Assembly (NCBI RefSeq): GCF_000183365.1
Contig: NC_014751.1
Span: 806,001 to 870,000, forward strand
Origin: Mycoplasma leachii PG50
Lineage (GTDB): Bacteria; Bacillota_I; Bacilli_A; Mycoplasmatales; Mycoplasmataceae
Reading direction: 5' to 3'
Length of the DNA stretch: 64,000 nt
This document shows, in pieces, positions 14,387 to 26,207 of this stretch. The notes under the pieces were generated by a model that saw nothing but the letters and a program-made list of their open reading frames with translations, made no database searches and had not been told where the DNA came from. How positions within the stretch are numbered: position 1 is the first letter of the stretch; every line of letters starts with the position of its first letter. A program made the position numbers and the translations under genes.

Positions 14387-15133
14387 CTACTCACTATTTT
14401 TTTTATCTTTTAGATCATCACTATCTAAATCTTGTTTTAACTCATTTATAAATTCTAAATCAAAATTACCAGGTTGTTCATTTAAAGAAATATGTTTATC
14501 ATTTCTAGTTAAAATTTTATTAGATTTAATTTGTTTATTTACTATTGTTTTTTGTTTTTCAATTACAATTAAATTCAATTTAATATCAATAAAAGATTGA
14601 TGATTAGCTTGTAGTCTAATTGAAATCATCAATCCTAAAAATCAAAATAAAACAATAACTAAACCTATTTGATAAACAATTAAAGATAAAGAGATTCTTC
14701 AAGCTTGTTTTTTTACAAAATTACTAGGTAATAAAAGAGCAAAAATAATTGTAAAAATAAAACCAATAAATAAAGGGATAAAAATAAATCAAATTTCTCT
14801 AACTAATACTTGTTTAAAACTAATTTTTTTAGTATTTAAACTTTTTAGCTCTATTTTAAAAAGTTTTTTACAACAACTATTTCCTTTTAATAAAAAACTT
14901 AAAACAACAAAATAAAAAAAAGTTCACACAAAAGATACTAAATACTTAGCAAGCAAACTTATAATATCACCAATTTTAATTTTAAGAAAAATTGAAATGA
15001 TAATTAATGGAATTGAGCAAATTAACAAATCAAAAAGCCTAGCAAAAAAAACTTTTCATAAACTAGCTAATTTGTAGTTATTAATATCTAGTTTAAGATC
15101 ATTTGTTTTACTAGTAATTAAAGAATCGCTCAT
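14387..15133 (-). CDS. RDD-family membrane protein
   Basis: A 248-residue protein. After a short hydrophilic N terminus it has LWKVFFARLFDLLICSIPL, the Arg-x-x-Asp arrangement of the first TM helix of RDD proteins. Four to five hydrophobic segments end near residue 165, followed by a long charged cytoplasmic tail (about 80 residues, Lys/Asp-rich). The molecular role of RDD proteins in Mollicutes is unknown. Its start overlaps the stop of the upstream glycosyltransferase (TAATG), indicating coupled translation. Confidence 0.7.
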
Positions 15134-16089
15134 TATTTTATTTTTTTAAGTTCACTATATATAAAACGCTCAAAATCATTCATTCTTTTATTAAATTCAG
15201 GATCTTTATTTTCTAAAAAGATTTTATTTTTTTTAACAAAACCATTAATTTTGTTTTTTACTTTACTTTGAGTAAAATTCAAAGCTTTTTTATATAAAAC
15301 AGGGTTGTTATATTTTTCAATTAAATTTAAAAATTTATAACAAGTTTGATAATAATGAGCATAAGTTAATTGATCTGAAAGAACTTTATATTTATCAATT
15401 TGTCTAAAGTAATTAATAATGTGTGGTCATTGTCTTAATAAATCAAAAGCTGAATATTTCATAATAGAAATTCTATGCAATGATAAATAGTCATCAAGTA
15501 TATAACAATTATTTGCTAAAGATAAAAATTTATAAGTAAATAAGTGGTCAAATCTAACTTTTCTTCTAAAGCTTAAATTTTTTTGTTTAATTATCTCAAG
15601 TTTAAAAGCTTTAGTATAAATAAGTCTTTGAATATAAGCAAATACTTCATAATTTTTATTTAAATCATATAATTTATTACCTTTTAAAAGATTATATGAA
15701 ATTTGATCTTCAAGTAAACCATTATAATTTTGATTAAATTCTATTAAATCAGCATTGTTTTTCTCAGATACTTTTTGAATTTGTTCAACAAAATTGGGAT
15801 ATAAAAAATCGCCTTCTTTAACAAAAACAACATATTTTCCTGTTGCTAATCCCATTGCAATGTTTCAATCACTTGAAGTATCTTGTGGAATATTATTTTC
15901 GCTTAAAATGATGTTATTTGAATTATCAAAAATTTCTTTTATATATTTTCTTTTTGCATTATCTGTATATTTAGAGTCATTTATAATAATAGTTTGGTGT
16001 GAGTCATTAGTTTGATGTTTTATAGAGTCAATAGTTGTTTTTAATCTATTTAAATGTGTTTGAGACACAATAATAAAAGATACCAGCAT
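15133..16089 (-). CDS. Glycosyltransferase family 2 protein
   Basis: A 318-residue protein. The N terminus MLVSFIIVSQTHLNRLKTTIDSI is the GT2 nucleotide-sugar strand/helix. It continues with GLATGKYVVFVKEGDFL, in which the usual metal-binding DxD is replaced by EGD, and ends in a helical region without TM segments. It probably transfers a sugar to a lipid or surface polysaccharide at the cytoplasmic face; the donor is not readable. Active-site divergence (EGD for DDD/DSD) is notable. An AGAAGG ribosome site precedes the ATG. First gene of the cluster with the RDD protein and pcrA. Confidence 0.75.
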
Positions 16090-16140
16090 TTTTACACCAA
16101 CCTTCTTATACTATTTATATTTTACACTATTTAAAAATTA

Positions 16141-16179
16141 AAAAATGAAACTTATTTTTTAGTTATAAGTTTCATTTTT
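16141..16179. terminator. Long bidirectional terminator-like hairpin
   Basis: A perfect 15-bp stem AAAAATGAAACTTAT/ATAAGTTTCATTTTT with a 9-base loop. It lies upstream of the glycosyltransferase gene and just beyond the end of the DUF285 pseudogene, and is oriented to stop the latter. Confidence 0.75.
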
Positions 16180-16202
16180 TAATGAGTGTTTCTGATATCT
16201 AG

Positions 16203-17425
16203 TTATAATGTTTTAAGTATTTCTTCTGAAAACTTTGGAAGATTTTCTTTTGGTATATTTGATTCAGCATCTTTTCTAAAATCTTTTGCGTGAGTTACTT
16301 TTATTGGTTTTCAAGAACTTAAACTACGTTTAAATCCTTTTGCGCCTTGGAACATTTGTCTCATCGATGTAACATTAGATATATTTCATTTAGTAATATC
16401 ACCATTAAATAATTTTGTTTTACTAAACATTCGACACTGCCATATTTTCTACTTTAGAAGTATCTCATTCATTTAAATCCTGATTGAAATTAAAAGCTCC
16501 ACTAAACATAATTTGCATATCTTCAACTTTTTTTACATTTAACTTAAACACAGAACCATTGAAATTTTCAGCATCTCAAAACATTCCATGCATTCTTTAA
16601 CATTTTTTGTATCTCAAGAATTTAAATCTTGATTAAATTTACTTGCTCCAGCAAACATTTTAGTTATATCAATAACATTTGAAACATCTCAATTACTAAT
16701 ATCTTGATCAAAAGTTGTTGTATCACTAAATGTTTCAGTTAAGTATTTTACATTAGTTATTTTTCATTTATCTAAATTATCTATACGTTCTGATTCTAAA
16801 TTTCTAAATGCATTGTCTAATGAATTAATTTTTAAAGGAAGATGCAGTGGAACTTTTTTTGTATTTTTGTCAACTGTGTTCATTTTTATACTTTTTAACG
16901 TATTATCTAGTTTATAACCAATTTGTAATAATTGATTTTTAGATTTATCATATTTTTCTTTAACTTCGTCTTTTAAAACTGTTTTAGGAATAAAAGTAAT
17001 TGTTTTATTAAAATAACTAATATTTAACTTATTTATTTCACTACTATTATTATCAACTTGCAACTTTGTATTTTTTTGATCTTCATTAGCTAGTTTTAAA
17101 TAATTTAGATGATAAATATTAGAATCCTTTAAATAAACTTTTAATTGATCAACAACATCTTGATAAGTTGAAAACTACCAAAAGCTTCTTCTTGTTCTTT
17201 AAAAACTTTTTGTAAAGCTGTTAGACCTTTATTTTTAATATCTTCACTTACTACAGTTTCTAATTTAATTTCAGAAGTATCAGGTATAGATCTTCTATTT
17301 CTTGAAGAACTGTTTTGCTCATTTATATTTTTATTAGGATTAGTTTGTTTATTAGTGCAACTAACTGATAAAATACCAGTACTTAATATAGTTAAACTAC
17401 TTATTATTTTTAATAAGTGCTTCAT
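16203..17425 (-). pseudogene. Degenerate DUF285 (BspA-like) surface lipoprotein with three frameshifts
   Basis: The N terminus MKHLLKIISSLTILSTGILSVSC is a clear lipoprotein signal, with Cys 23 as the modified residue. Downstream repeats of the type NQDxxxWDTxxVxxMxxMF are DUF285 units found in Mycoplasma surface proteins. The reading frame breaks at about 17160 (GSFQLIKM versus YQDVVDQL), about 16590 (MECF versus DAENFNGS) and about 16430 (ENMAVSNV versus MFSKTKLF). Joining the frames restores a coherent protein of about 400 residues ending LKTL. Three independent lesions mean decay rather than phase switching, unless there are base-calling errors. Confidence 0.75.
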
Positions 17426-17448
17426 TTTTGCCCTTTCTTTAAAACAAA

Positions 17449-17472
17449 AAATACGAATCTAGAAATTCGCAA
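17449..17472 (-). terminator. Weak terminator after msrAB
   Basis: Short stem GCGAAT/ATTCGT around TTCTAG with a T-rich tail on the minus strand, between the msrAB stop and the DUF285 pseudogene start. Confidence 0.4.
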
Positions 17473-17501
17473 ATATATCAATATAAAGTTATATTAATTA
17501 A

Positions 17502-18431
17502 TTAATCTAAAAGTTTTTTGTATTCAGAATACCCCTTTTTTTCCATTTCTTCATATGGAATAAATTCAATAGCTGCCCCATTAATACAATATCTTAATCC
17601 ACCCATTTCTTTAGGACCATCATTAAAAACGTGTCCTAAATGGTTGTCTCCAGTTTTTGATCTAACTTCAACTCTATGCATATTGTGAGAATAATCTGCT
17701 TTATATTCAACAGCTTTATTATTAATTGGAGCTGTAAAACTTGGCCAACCACAACCAGCATTAAACTTAGTATTTGAAGCAAATAACACTTCTCCAGTTA
17801 TTTTTTCAACATAAATACCTTTTCTATGTTCGTCATTAAATTCTGAAGTGTGTGGTTTTTCTGTTGCTGAATATTTTAAAACATTTAAACTTAATTCGTC
17901 TAAACTTAATTCTTTTCTTATTAACTTAATAAGTTCTTCTTCTTTTTTTGTTAAATTAAAATCTATATTTAAATTAACATGACAATAACCTGTTGGGTTT
18001 TTATCTAAATAATCTTGATGATAGTCTTCAGCTGTCATATAGTTTTTTAATTCTTCTAATTCAACATAAAATTCATCATATTGTTTTTTGTATTCTAAAA
18101 ACACTAATTCAATAACTTTTTTATCATTTATATCAGTATAATAAACACCAGTTCTATATTGTGTTCCTACATCATTTCCTTGCTTATTTAAAGAATCAGG
18201 ATGAATAATTCTAAAATAATGCACTAGTAATTCTTCTAGTGAAATTTGATTTGAATCATAAGTAACTTTAACTGTTTCAGCATGTAAAGTTTTAGATAAA
18301 CTATAATATTTAGTTTTTTCACTAATCCCATTAGCATATCCATTTTCAGCATCAATTACACCTTTTAATTTAGAAAAATATGCCTCAACACCTCAAAAAC
18401 AACCACCAGCTAAATAGATAACTTTATTCAT
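17502..18431 (-). CDS. msrAB: Fused peptide methionine sulfoxide reductase MsrA-MsrB
   Basis: A 309-residue two-domain enzyme. The N-terminal MsrA domain has the catalytic cysteine in YLAGGCFWGVEAYF. The C-terminal MsrB domain (about residues 165-300) has AGCGWPSF and GLRYCINGAAIEF, where the Cys of RYCIN is the MsrB catalytic residue; the usual CxxC zinc pairs are not apparent. Together the domains repair both S- and R-methionine sulfoxide epimers, useful to a parasite facing host oxidants. The start at 18431 gives the full MsrA N terminus MNKVIYLAGGCFWG. It is followed by a weak terminator. Confidence 0.95.
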
Positions 18432-18510
18432 ATGTTTCTACTCCCTTTTTTTATTGTTATTTATTTTAATATAAAAAATATAAATTTATAAACTTTAATT
18501 AAAATAAATA

Positions 18511-18536
18511 AAAACAAATCTATATAGATTTGTTTT
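18511..18536. terminator. Palindromic terminator after the first M23-like lipoprotein gene
   Basis: A perfect 26-base palindrome (half site AAAACAAATCTAT) with T runs on both sides, 9 bases beyond the stop of the minus-strand lipoprotein gene at 18545. Confidence 0.8.
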
Positions 18537-18544
18537 TCTAATTA

Positions 18545-20725
18545 TTATAATTTGTTAACTTCTTTTACACTAAATGAAACTGTTCTTTCATCTCTTAATT
18601 TATACATTAAATTTGGATTAGCATAACCTTTAGTTTTTTCAAAACCTAACATACTTAAACCATTATAGTATTGTGGTAGTTCAATTGTGATTTCTTTCTT
18701 TTTATCTTCTTTACCAGTTTTAGGATCAACTTGATATATTTTAGTATCTGTTTTTTGCTCAACACCTATATTTCCAATTGTAGAAAACTTATTATTTGAA
18801 ACACTAGATTTATAACCTTCGGCTCTTTTATCATCTAGTTGTGCTCTAGTTGTTTTAGATGAAAAATAATTTTCTGATAAATAATTAGGTCTATTTGTGT
18901 ATAAGTTAATGTGAGCATGACTCATTCATCCACCGTTTGATGAATGATCGCCTAAATAACCAATAACTGTACCTTTTGAGACTTTTTTTGGTGTGCTTGA
19001 AGTGACACTTTTTACAACTTTTACTGTTCTTTTATCACCTAATGTTGCAGTCTCAGCAGTTCATCCTAGTTTATCATTATTTAAGGTTCTTTGTGCATCT
19101 AAATGTAAGAACGAAATGTAAATATGTGTTTTATTATCGTTTAATTCGATTTCTTTTTGTTTAGGAGATCATGGTAGGCTAGTAATTGGAACTTTAGCAA
19201 CCAATACAGTACCAACACCAGCAAATGGAACATTAGTACTTAATTCATAAGCTGCTATAATTTCACCATCATATGGCATTAATACAGCTTCAAAGTCTTT
19301 AGCTATATAATCTTCACCTATGTGCATAAATTTAGGACTTTTTACTTTTTCACTATAAAATCCTCTAGATCTAGCATACCCTCCAGAAAATAGTTCTGAA
19401 TCAAATTGTCTAAAGAAGTCTTTATTTATACTTTTTAGATTTTCTTGAGTTAATTTTTCAGTTGCAAAGTTAGGAGCGTGAATATTATTTTTAGTAAAAT
19501 CAGCACTATATAAATCTGTGTATTTTCCTACACCTATTTTTTTATGTAGTTTTATTACATTATCTTTACTTTCATTAGTTAATACTTCTAAAAGTACACC
19601 AGAATTTCTATAATCTGTTGTTTTATCAATTGAACTTAATTTAATATTTTTAATGAATTTAGACTTAGATTTTATTATTAAATTGTCATTCATTAACTTA
19701 GTAAAATCAGTATTAGTTTCAGAAAACTTAACAGTATTAACTTTAATAGATTCACTTATTTTTAATTCTTTTCAAAATGTGTCTTTTTGATTAAAGTTAA
19801 ACTTAATTCAAACATTAACACCAGTTTCAGTTTCTTTTCCTTTAATTTTTACACCTAGTCTTAATTTTAATAATCCTTCATTAATAGCTAGACTAGGATC
19901 AGATAAATCTACATCAGTAATAGTAACTTTATGTTCAACTTCTTTATCTTTAACTAATTTAACAAATTCTTCAGTTTTAACATCAAAAATAGAACTTAGT
20001 TGAGTTGAATTTAATTCATGAATTCCTCATTCATCAACTAGTTTTTTAGTTTCTTCAGTTACTGTTTTAACACTAGCTGTAAAGCTATTTTTATCTTTTA
20101 ATTTAACAAGTTCATTGTATATATCTTTAATCCTAGATACATCTATTTTTTCACTACCACTTGCTTTTACATTTTTAATTCTAAATTTAAAAGTTTGTTC
20201 AATGAATAAACCTTGTTGGTATTTAAAATTATTATGACTAACTAAAGGAAGTTTTACTCTTATAGGAAAAATAACATCAAAGTTATTACCATAATCTCTT
20301 GATATGTTATTATAATCAACTTCAAATTCTAATCTTTTTAAAAAACTATCAGATAAATTAAATTCTTTTTTAATGATTTCTTTAAATTTATCTTGATCAA
20401 ATTTTATATATTTTGATGCATAGTTATTTTTCATTATATTGTTAAATTCAACTGTATCTCCAGATGCACCATCAGTTGTAAATTTAACTAAATCTTTGTT
20501 GTGGTCGTGTTTAGTAAAATATTGATTAATTTCACTTAACATATTAATTTGGTTATAGTTTTCAAATTCTTGTTTGTCTTTTTCAGTTTGTAAATTATAG
20601 TTTAAATAAATTTTTTCACTTAAAGATTGATTAGATAAAGGATTTTTACAAGAAACTACAACAAGCGAAGGAACAACAGCTAGTGTAGTTAGTAAAGGAA
20701 TTATCAATTTCTTGCTCTTAAACAT
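18545..20725 (-). CDS. Lipoprotein with C-terminal M23-like (LytM/lysostaphin-fold) metallopeptidase domain, copy 1
   Basis: A 726-residue predicted lipoprotein: signal MFKSKKLIIPLLTTLAVVPS followed by lipobox LVVVSC. The central 400 residues are family-specific. The C-terminal domain (about residues 455-640) carries the M23 metal and catalytic pattern in order: MHIGEDY (HxxxD), a SFLHLDAQ element matching the M23 xxHL, then KGTVIGYLGDHSSNGG and SHAHINLY (HxH). I infer a zinc peptidase on the outer membrane face; no peptidoglycan exists in these cells, so the substrate is unknown (host protein or rival bacterium). Start 20725 is fixed by an AAGGAG site; the ATG 15 bases upstream lacks one. 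It has its own promoter region and terminator. Paralogous to 20972-23317 and 28055-30449. Confidence 0.75.
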
Positions 20726-20944
20726 AAATCTCCTTGACAACTGAAATGATTTTTCAGTTTTTTATAAATAAGTACGTTAATAAAATTTAATTATTATAAG
20801 AATAAAATTAGTAAATTAATTACTAACTAAATTTTAATACTTGAAAATATGAATATTTGAGAATGACTCTTTTTAATATTTTTTTAAATATTAATTCCAA
20901 GTTATTAACTAAGTTAGAACTATTTATTTTGATATAAAACAAAA

Positions 20945-20967
20945 AAACAGATCATAAGATCTGTTTT
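20945..20967 (-). terminator. Terminator after the second M23-like lipoprotein gene
   Basis: Stem AAACAGATC/GATCTGTTT around ATAA, followed by a T-rich stretch on the minus strand, 5 bases beyond the stop at 20972. It separates this gene from the next lipoprotein gene, which is therefore probably transcribed from its own promoter. Confidence 0.75.
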
Positions 20968-20971
20968 AGTT

Positions 20972-23317
20972 TTATGTTAATTTATTTACTTCTTTTACAC
21001 TAAATGAAACTGTTTTATTATCTCTTAATCTATACACTAAATTTGGATTAGCATAACCTAATCTTTTTTCAAATAAACTCATACTTAAGTTTGGTAAAAA
21101 TAAAGCTTGTTCATTTTTTACTACAATCTTCTTTTTATTTTCATCTAGTTTTTCTACTCCAGTTATCTGATCAACTTCATTTATAGTGTATGGTGGTCTT
21201 TGTGGAGATTGATGTAAACCAATATTTCCAAATTGTCTTCAAGTTTCTTTTCCATTTATATTTTGATGATATTGTTTGATTCTATCTTCAGATAATCCTT
21301 GATTAGCTTTAGTTGAAAAATAATTTTCAGATAAATAACTAGGTCTATTTGTATATAAGTTAACATGAGCATGACTCATTCATCCACCATTAGATGCATT
21401 ATTACCTAAATAACCAATAATAGTATTTTTTGCTACTTTTTGTGGTTTTTCTGGTGTTAAACTTTTAACAACTTGAATTGTTCTATTGTTATTTAAAACA
21501 ACTTTTTCTGCGCTTCATCCTAATTTTTGATTATTTAAAGTTCTTGATGCATCTAAATGTAAAAATGACATATAAATATGCTCTTTATTATCATTTAAAT
21601 AGATTTCTTTTTCTTTAGGAGATCAATCTAAATCAGAAACTTTTATTTTAACAACTACAACTGTTCCAACTCCAGTAAATGGTATTTTAGTAGTTAATTC
21701 ATATGCAGCTATAATCTCTCCATCATATGGCATTAATACAGCTTGAAAATCATTAGCTACGTAATCTTCTCCAATATGCATAAATATTGGTGTAGTAATT
21801 TTTGGAGCATAAAATCCTCTTGATGAAGCATAACCTCCAGAAAATAATTCTGAATCAAATTGTCTAAAAAAGTCTTTATTTACAGATTGTAAATTTTCTT
21901 GAGTTAATCTTTCGGTTGTAAAATAAGGAGCTTGAATATTATTTTTTATAAAGTCATTTTCATATAATAAACTATATTTTCCAACACCTATTTTTTTATT
22001 TAATTCTAATTTTTTATTATCTTTTAATAAAACATCTAAAACTAATTTTGCATTTCTAAAATCATTAGTTTTTTCTATTTTTTTAATATCAACATTTCTA
22101 ACATCTTTATTAAGAATTTTAACTATTAAATTATCTTTAGTTAATGATAAAAAATCAGTATTAGAAATTCCATATTTAATAGTATCAATTTTAATAACTT
22201 CATTTAATTTAATGTTTTTTCAAAATTGATCATTTCAATCAAATTTAAATTTTATTAATTTAGTTATTCCTGCTTCAGCTGGTAAAGATTTTTTTTGAAT
22301 CGCTTTTAGTTCTATTGTTTTTTGATTAATTTGTTGAATTAATTTATCAATTTCTATTTTATTTGAATCAGACTTATCTTTTTCTAATTTCTCTTTTTTT
22401 GTAACTAAGTTATTAATTTCTTTATTAATTTCAATTAGTTTTTTAGCTTTTTCAGATGAATCAAAACTTTCTTTAACTGCAAATCTAACTTTTAAATAAC
22501 CTTCATTTAAAGCTAAATTTTTATCACTAAAATCAACACCAAAAATTGTTGATTTAAAAACAAAATTAGGATTGTTTGTTTTTAATTGATCAAATTCAGA
22601 AATATTTATTTCAAAAATATTTGAAAGTTGAGTTGAGTCTAATTCATTAATATTTCATTGATCTATTTGATTTTTAAGCTCATTAGAAATATTAGTTTTA
22701 ATTCTTGCTGTAAAGTTATCATATTTAAGTTCTTTTAACTTATTAAAAACATCTTTTAACTCTTCAGCAAAAAACGCTTCACTAGGTGAACTTTTTACAT
22801 TTTTTAATCTAAACTTAATTATTTGTTCAGTAAATAATCCAGGTTGATAACTAGCTTTTTTATGATTTTCTAATTGTCTTTTTATTCTAATAGGAAAAAC
22901 AATATCAAAATTATTAGAATAATCTCTATCAATATTAGTGTAATCAACTTCTATTTCTAACTTATTTAAATAATCATCAGAAAGATTAAACTCTTTTTTA
23001 ATAATTTGTTTAAATTTATCTTTATCAAATTTAACATATTTAGCTGCATAGTTATTTTTCATTAAACTATCTAGAGTTATATAGTTATGTGAATCTTTAT
23101 TAACAAATTGTACTAGTTGTTCATTAAAGTCGTGTTTTTCAAAAAACTGATTAATTTCAGATAATATGTTTATCTGGTTTTCTTTTTCAAAATCTACTAT
23201 TTTATAAATACCTTGTTGATTTTGAGTTGTTTTACACCCAATAACTATAGAAGTTGAAAGTATTGGTAAACTACAAAGTACAACAAGAACTGATTTTTTA
23301 TATTTTTTATTTATCAT
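20972..23317 (-). CDS. Lipoprotein with C-terminal M23-like metallopeptidase domain, copy 2
   Basis: A 781-residue lipoprotein: MINKKYKKSVLVVLCSLPIL, with lipobox near SIVIGC. It shares the layout of copy 1: NQINILSEINQFFEKHDFNEQLV near residue 50, a variable middle, and a C-terminal M23-like domain with MHIGEDY at about residue 513 and SHAHVNLY at about residue 648. It differs by a Glu/Lys-rich predicted coiled coil at about residues 280-345. Its AAGGAT ribosome site overlaps the end of the upstream membrane protein gene, so the two form an operon (24228 to 20972) and likely act at the same membrane site. The whole frame is open once TGA is read as Trp. Confidence 0.75.
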
Positions 23318-23325
23318 ATAAATCC

Positions 23326-24228
23326 TTAAGCAACTGATATAACTACTCCAGTTTTCATCTTAATAGCTATACTAATAAATCCAATTATTATAGGAATAAT
23401 TATTGAAAATACTAATACTAAAACAAACTTTAATAAATCTAATAAATATGATTTAACACTAATTTGGTTTTGTTTTTTTAATAAAATAAAATCTATTGTT
23501 TTAAAAATAATATCTATAAAAGGAAATGCTAAATGGAATGTAAAAAATTCAAAAAATGAAGAAATAAATAATATAGTTCAAATAAATAACAATTCCATTA
23601 ATATAATTCCAAATTGGTCAAACTTATAAATTGCTGTATCAATTGCTGATATAAATGGTAAAGCTATTATTAATAAAGTAATAAACACAAACTCTTTAAT
23701 ACTAAAAGAAAGTATTGATAAATCAGATGAGCTTTTAAAAAACTCTCTTAAAGTTAATGTATTTAAAAATTGGTATTCGATTTTTTTATTATTAACTTTT
23801 TTAATACTATTAAAAAATAAATAAAATGCTAAAACACTTAAAATTACTCCAATAAATTGAGCAAATAAAATATATCAAATCCCATTGGTTAAAATAAATC
23901 CTACTAATTGATTACTTTCTTGACCAGATTTTCCAAAACCAATAAACACTGCTTTAAAAAAGACAACTAATGGGTTTAAAAATGGAGCTATTGAAGTTTT
24001 TGCTCCAATTGAAGCAAATCCATAAGGTAAAAAGAAAGCTAAAGCTGTAGCTATTGTAAAACTAGTTGATAAAAATAACTTATTATGTTGTTTTTTTAAT
24101 AATATTGCAATTAGTCTAAAAACTAAAACTAAAAAAACTAGTAAAAATACTGCTAGAATTTCAAAACCAAAAACTGTTGGATTAAAAAACGTTCTTAACG
24201 CTTCTCCTGGTGTATTTTTTTGTATCAT
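23326..24228 (-). CDS. Polytopic membrane protein partnered with M23-like lipoproteins, copy A
   Basis: A 300-residue protein with six or so hydrophobic helices. It starts MIQKNTPGEALRTFFNPTVF and contains PFLNPLVVFFKAVFIG near residue 85 and a second hydrophobic half ending MKTGVVISVA. The helix EILAVFLLVFLVLVF followed by an NP motif in a loop is reminiscent of aquaporin/glycerol-channel topology (first helix and NPA loop). The resemblance is weak and the second NPA is not evident. The ATG at 24228 has an AAAGGG site. Together with the lipoprotein gene immediately downstream it forms an operon; a paralogous pair occurs at 28055-31360, so the protein and lipoprotein probably work together. 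Confidence 0.6.
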
Positions 24229-24323
24229 ACTAACCCTTTCTAGTGTATATTAACTCCTCTTTTTTATTATAAATAATTAGAAAATTTAATTAGAAATCTT
24301 ACTATTTCTAATAGAAAATAAAA

Positions 24324-24339
24324 AGCAATAGCTATTGCT
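24324..24339 (-). terminator. Terminator of the methylase/DUF262 operon
   Basis: A 16-base palindrome AGCAATAGCTATTGCT followed on the minus strand by TTTTATTTT, about 25 bases beyond the DUF262 gene stop. The neighbouring TTGCTA triplication suggests local slippage. Confidence 0.7.
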
Positions 24340-24363
24340 ATTGCTATACATATTAAAAAGTAA

Positions 24364-26205
24364 TTAGTTAATTTGATTAATGATTTTTAAAAATTGATCA
24401 ACAATTTGTTCGGTTCTTGTTTGAATTTGTTTAAAACCCCAAATACTATAAGAATTAATAGAACCAATATTATAGTCTCTTAAATTATCAGATCCATTAA
24501 TTAAAGGTGATGAAACAATACGATAAAGTTTAGATTTTTTGTCTTCAAATGAATCATTACCTATTTTGGAATTTTTACTTAAATCAATAAGGCATAAATT
24601 TCCTATTTTATTTAAATATGTTTTATGCTTATCTATAACATCTTCTTGTGATATCTTTTCATTACTTGCTATATATTTGACTCACTCTAAACTTAAAGTT
24701 TTAGGCATTATATGTTCTAATGTAGTTTTTTTAGTATGATTAATTTTTTCATTAGCATTATTTAAAATAGTAGTTTCAACAACATCAATAACACTTTTTG
24801 CAATTCACTTAACAGTATCTTTAATATTTAAAAGTGATTCTTTAACTTGCATATCATCTGGAGATATAGCGTTTAATGGTTTTTTAATAGAATTATCTTT
24901 TAAAATTTTAAATAAGCCTTTATAAGTTTTTTCTTCTTTAATTATTTGTTCTTCAAATCATGAGCAAAATTCTGAAAGTGATTGACCTGTTCCTTGATAA
25001 GACATTAATCTTATAATATGTATTGAAAACACTTTCATATAATTAATAATTGTTGCATTTTCTGATCATTCTTCAACGCTAGTATCAAAGTTTGAAAATT
25101 TATCAAATAATGCAAATAATAAACCTATATAAACTCTTTTTTGATCAATTACTCTTATTCATAAATTATTTCCAATATGATTGGTTTTTATTGGTTTAGT
25201 GATTGTTAAATATAAAATCAGATATTTTTTTAACTCTTGTAAAATATTAGTTAAACTTCAATTTTTGTCTTTACTAGACTTTATATAATATTTGAAATTT
25301 TTATAAATTTCATAAGATGCATATTTTTTATAATTATCTTTTAAGTATCATTTTAAAAATTCTTCAAAAAAGTCTCTAATTACTTTTTCTTTATCTTTAT
25401 TTTTTCAATCTCCATTTGAAACTAAATTTCAAATGTATTTATCAAATTGTCTTAAGTTTTCTTTTGGATCTTTATTTTGATCTGCTAGCATTATAATATT
25501 TTTAACTAAGTCTAGATCATCTAAAGGAACGCCCTTAGAGTTTAAATTTTCAAAAATAGTCATTTCTTCAAATGGATCATTTATTGGATAAATCAATGAT
25601 GAAAAAATAAACTTATTTAAAAAAATATCTAATAATCTTTTATAATCATCAACATTGAATTTTTTAGAATCAAAAAAATTTTTAATAATTTCATAATTTT
25701 CTTTTATTTTTTTATCACTAAAATTTATTTCACTACTATCAAGCTCACTACTTGTGTAGTAATTAATTATTTTTTTAATATCTTCTGATATAGATCAAGT
25801 TTCTTGATTATCAAAGCATTTTTCTAAAGTAAATTCTTTGATTTTTAATTCTTTTTCTTTAAAAATTGATTGTTGTAAAATATTTGATTCTTTATTTCTA
25901 ATTATTTTGCTATTAAAAAAATGAAGTAATAAAAGACAAGTAGTTAATCTTTGTTGTCCATCAATTATTCGATGTTTTAAACCATTGGGACTATCTGTAT
26001 CAATTGGAGCTGTTGCTTCAGTAATGGTTCCAAAAAAGTGCTGACGGTTATCTAAATCTCTATCTAACAAGTCATTTAAAAGTGAGTGAATATTTTCTTT
26101 GCTTCAACAATATTGTCTTTGATATAGAGGTATTTCAACTATTTGTAAATAAGAAAACATTTCTTTAACACTTCTAGGACTAACCTTAATTAAGTGATTT
26201 TTCAT
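24364..26205 (-). CDS. DUF262/DUF1524 protein, GmrSD-like putative restriction nuclease
   Basis: A 613-residue protein, open throughout with TGA as Trp. The N-terminal DUF262 (ParB/Srx-like) domain has IPLYQRQYCW and, near residue 82, HRIIDGQQRLTTCLLLL; DGQQR is the NTP-binding/hydrolysing signature. It continues with FENLNSKGVPLDDLDLVKN. The C-terminal DUF1524 domain has the His-Me type LEHIMPKTLS (His about 498) and a downstream NKIGNLCLIDLSKNSK. Related fused proteins (GmrSD, BrxU, SspE) cut invading DNA according to its modification. Last gene of a tight operon with a DNA methylase, 2 bases after the preceding stop, with AAAGGA as ribosome site. I infer the effector of a defence system. 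Confidence 0.85.
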
Positions 26206-26207
26206 AA

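Noticed and set aside
24340..24348. CRISPR-like or longer tandem array at the TTGCTA repeats
   Set aside because: Only two to three 6-base units, part of a terminator region; no spacers and no cas genes in the window.
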